This document shows, in pieces, positions 6,011 to 7,063 of a stretch of 7,063 bases of DNA. The notes under the pieces are model-generated. The model searched no databases and was not told the DNA's origin. It saw nothing but the letters and a program-made list of their open reading frames with translations. Both the position numbers and the translations under genes were made by a program. Where the stretch lies: positions 1 through 7,063 of the forward strand of contig JAGQWV010000901.1 of NCBI GenBank assembly GCA_020437045.1, read 5' to 3'. Origin of the DNA: Saprospiraceae bacterium. Its GTDB lineage: Bacteria; Bacteroidota; Bacteroidia; Chitinophagales; Saprospiraceae. Position 1 is the stretch's first letter. Each line of letters begins with the position of its first letter.

Positions 6011-6300
6011 GATACCATTCTGCGTTTCAATTTTAAATACCAGCAGGGACTCACAAAAATGGCTGAATATTAAATTCAGAAGATCGGCCGCATGCATACT
6101 AAGTCTGGTGCGGAAATAGGATCAATTCCCCACGGCACGGGAAAAACAGCAGGTCCTAGTCAAACCTGTACCATGTTGAAAATCAGGTCTATCCGACAAA
6201 TAATACTATCCATTTGTCTAAAAACAGGACACCTGGATGTCTGCGCTATCATTTTGAACGTTTCCACTGAGATGACTTAAAATTGATATTAGCGATTGCT

Positions 6301-6346
6301 TGCAGGCGGCTGGAGAGAAAGCTAAATCCAGTAGTGTTGCCTCGCA
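6301..6346 (+). other. Possible structured RNA hairpin
   Basis: TGCAGGC (6301-6307) can pair with GCCT-C-GCA (6339-6346) with a single bulged C. Inside it CTGGA (6310-6314) pairs with TCCAG (6327-6331), extended by a G-T pair. This two-part stem lies in the otherwise empty spacer before ftsK and could belong to a small RNA or leader. It was found by eye, with no energy calculation and no family match. Confidence 0.2.
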
Positions 6347-6473
6347 GAAAAAGACACAAGGAAAGCCAGACTCAGGAAGAATCTTGACCAGTGATTAGCA
6401 AAAGTTTAAATATTAATTTTATTTTTAATTTGAAATATGCATTTTTGCAGTGGCTAAGGTGTGTGCATAAATA

Positions 6474-7063
6474 ATGGCCAAAAGAAGAAAACAACCTAAG
6501 AAGACGACGAGACTCAATTCTATAAAGGATCGGGTTTCAGACAAACGGATACCAAAGATATTGGGAGTTATGATATTACTACTCTCCTTATATCTGTTTG
6601 TTGCTTTTGTTTCCTATCTCTTTACCTGGAAGGCGGACCAGGATCAGGTTTTAGATTTTTCATGGGGTCTTTTCTTTGACCAATCACTAAAAGTAGAAAA
6701 CCTTTTGGGGCGATTTGGAGCGATTGTATCAAACGTGTTTTTCTACTGGGGCATCGGGTTGGCGTCTTTTATCAGCATCTTTGTCCTCTTTAAATTAGGT
6801 TTTCTATTGTTGACCGGCCGTTCGCTGCAAGGCATATGGTCGCCATTTCAATATGCGCTAACCTTCATCCTATTTTTCTCCCCTTTGTTGGCATTTGTGT
6901 TTGGAAATGTTGCTTTTCCCTGGGGTGGAGCATTTGGAACTTATGTGTCGAGTTGGCTGGTGAAGTTTGTGGGTACATTAGGTACCGCCCTGTTATTCGT
7001 GTTTCTGGGTGTAGCATTTTTTGTATGGAACTTTCACCATATAACTGAAAGGAGTACATTTTC
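6474..7063 (+). CDS. ftsK: FtsK/SpoIIIE-type DNA translocase, N-terminal membrane domain, cut by the window edge
   Basis: The open frame from the ATG at 6474 runs to the window edge, giving 196 residues. A strongly basic N-terminus (MAKRRKQPKK) is followed by four hydrophobic segments at about 28-50, 86-114, 126-145 and 162-187. The segment VENLLGRFGAIVSNVFFYWG (74-93) is typical of Bacteroidota FtsK-like proteins. The family anchors at the division septum and pumps chromosome DNA, moving terminus regions apart before cell closure. The motor and gamma domains would lie beyond the window. A near-match promoter box, CATTTTTG (6440-6447, first base off), lies 26 nt before the start. No Shine-Dalgarno sequence is seen. 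Identification rests on the N-terminal domain only, which evolves fast; the family call is nevertheless good. Confidence 0.82.
   Translation, partial: MAKRRKQPKKTTRLNSIKDRVSDKRIPKILGVMILLLSLYLFVAFVSYLFTWKADQDQVLDFSWGLFFDQSLKVENLLGRFGAIVSNVFFYWGIGLASFISIFVLFKLGFLLLTGRSLQGIWSPFQYALTFILFFSPLLAFVFGNVAFPWGGAFGTYVSSWLVKFVGTLGTALLFVFLGVAFFVWNFHHITERSTF

Larger units (their letters stand above)
5984..6473. other. Intergenic stretch of about 490 bp without a convincing gene
   Basis: Between the tRNA promoter and ftsK no reading frame on either strand has the start, length and composition of a real gene. The longest (62 codons from 6092, plus) lacks recognisable features. The stretch holds a 12-bp palindrome (5999-6010), a short ACCTG/CAGGT inverted repeat near 6164-6189, and a possible hairpin (6301-6346). 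I do not recognise tmRNA, RNase P RNA or SRP RNA motifs in it. The last 70 bp are AT-rich and likely hold the ftsK promoter. Confidence 0.6.

Noticed and set aside
6092..6280. 62-codon open frame in the ftsK-upstream spacer
   Set aside because: It shows no recognisable motif, domain or signal, and its length is compatible with chance.

Overview
The window looks like chromosomal DNA of a member of the Bacteroidota, possibly Saprospiria-like, although the class is a guess. The evidence is as follows: exact TAnnTTTG promoter boxes upstream of genes, A-rich leaders without clear Shine-Dalgarno sequences, a DUF5777-type beta-barrel protein, a DUF6503-like lipoprotein, and an XRE-S24 regulator facing a DinB polymerase. 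No insertion sequence, phage module or CRISPR array is visible, and it reads as an ordinary core/accessory chromosomal segment.

Layout. (1) 1-1148: a DNA-damage module. The first 60 codons of a Y-family DNA polymerase IV (dinB, minus strand, running off the left edge) diverge from a helix-turn-helix/S24 regulator (354-1148). The regulator keeps the LexA-like Ala-Gly cleavage bond and Ser/Lys dyad. The 173 bp between them is AT-rich and holds a TAnnTTTG box on each strand together with short inverted repeats. (2) 1155-4997: a heme-protein cluster. A di-heme cytochrome-c peroxidase/MauG-family lipoprotein (minus strand) diverges from a three-gene plus-strand operon. That operon encodes a small CX4CH putative heme protein, a DUF5777 outer-membrane beta-barrel and a di-heme cytochrome c. 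Together they could form a periplasm/outer-membrane electron-transfer or peroxide-handling unit, but this is inference. (3) 5053-5959: a DUF6503-like lipoprotein (minus strand, probable GTG start) lies 34 nt downstream of a tRNA-Leu(GAG) gene that has its own promoter box; the two may be cotranscribed. (4) 5984-6473: about 490 bp with no convincing gene, containing a palindrome and one possible RNA hairpin. (5) 6474-7063: the N-terminal membrane domain of an FtsK/SpoIIIE-type DNA translocase, cut by the right edge.

The most interesting parts are the self-cleaving-repressor/dinB switch, which suggests a LexA-independent SOS circuit, and the barrel-plus-cytochromes operon next to the peroxidase.
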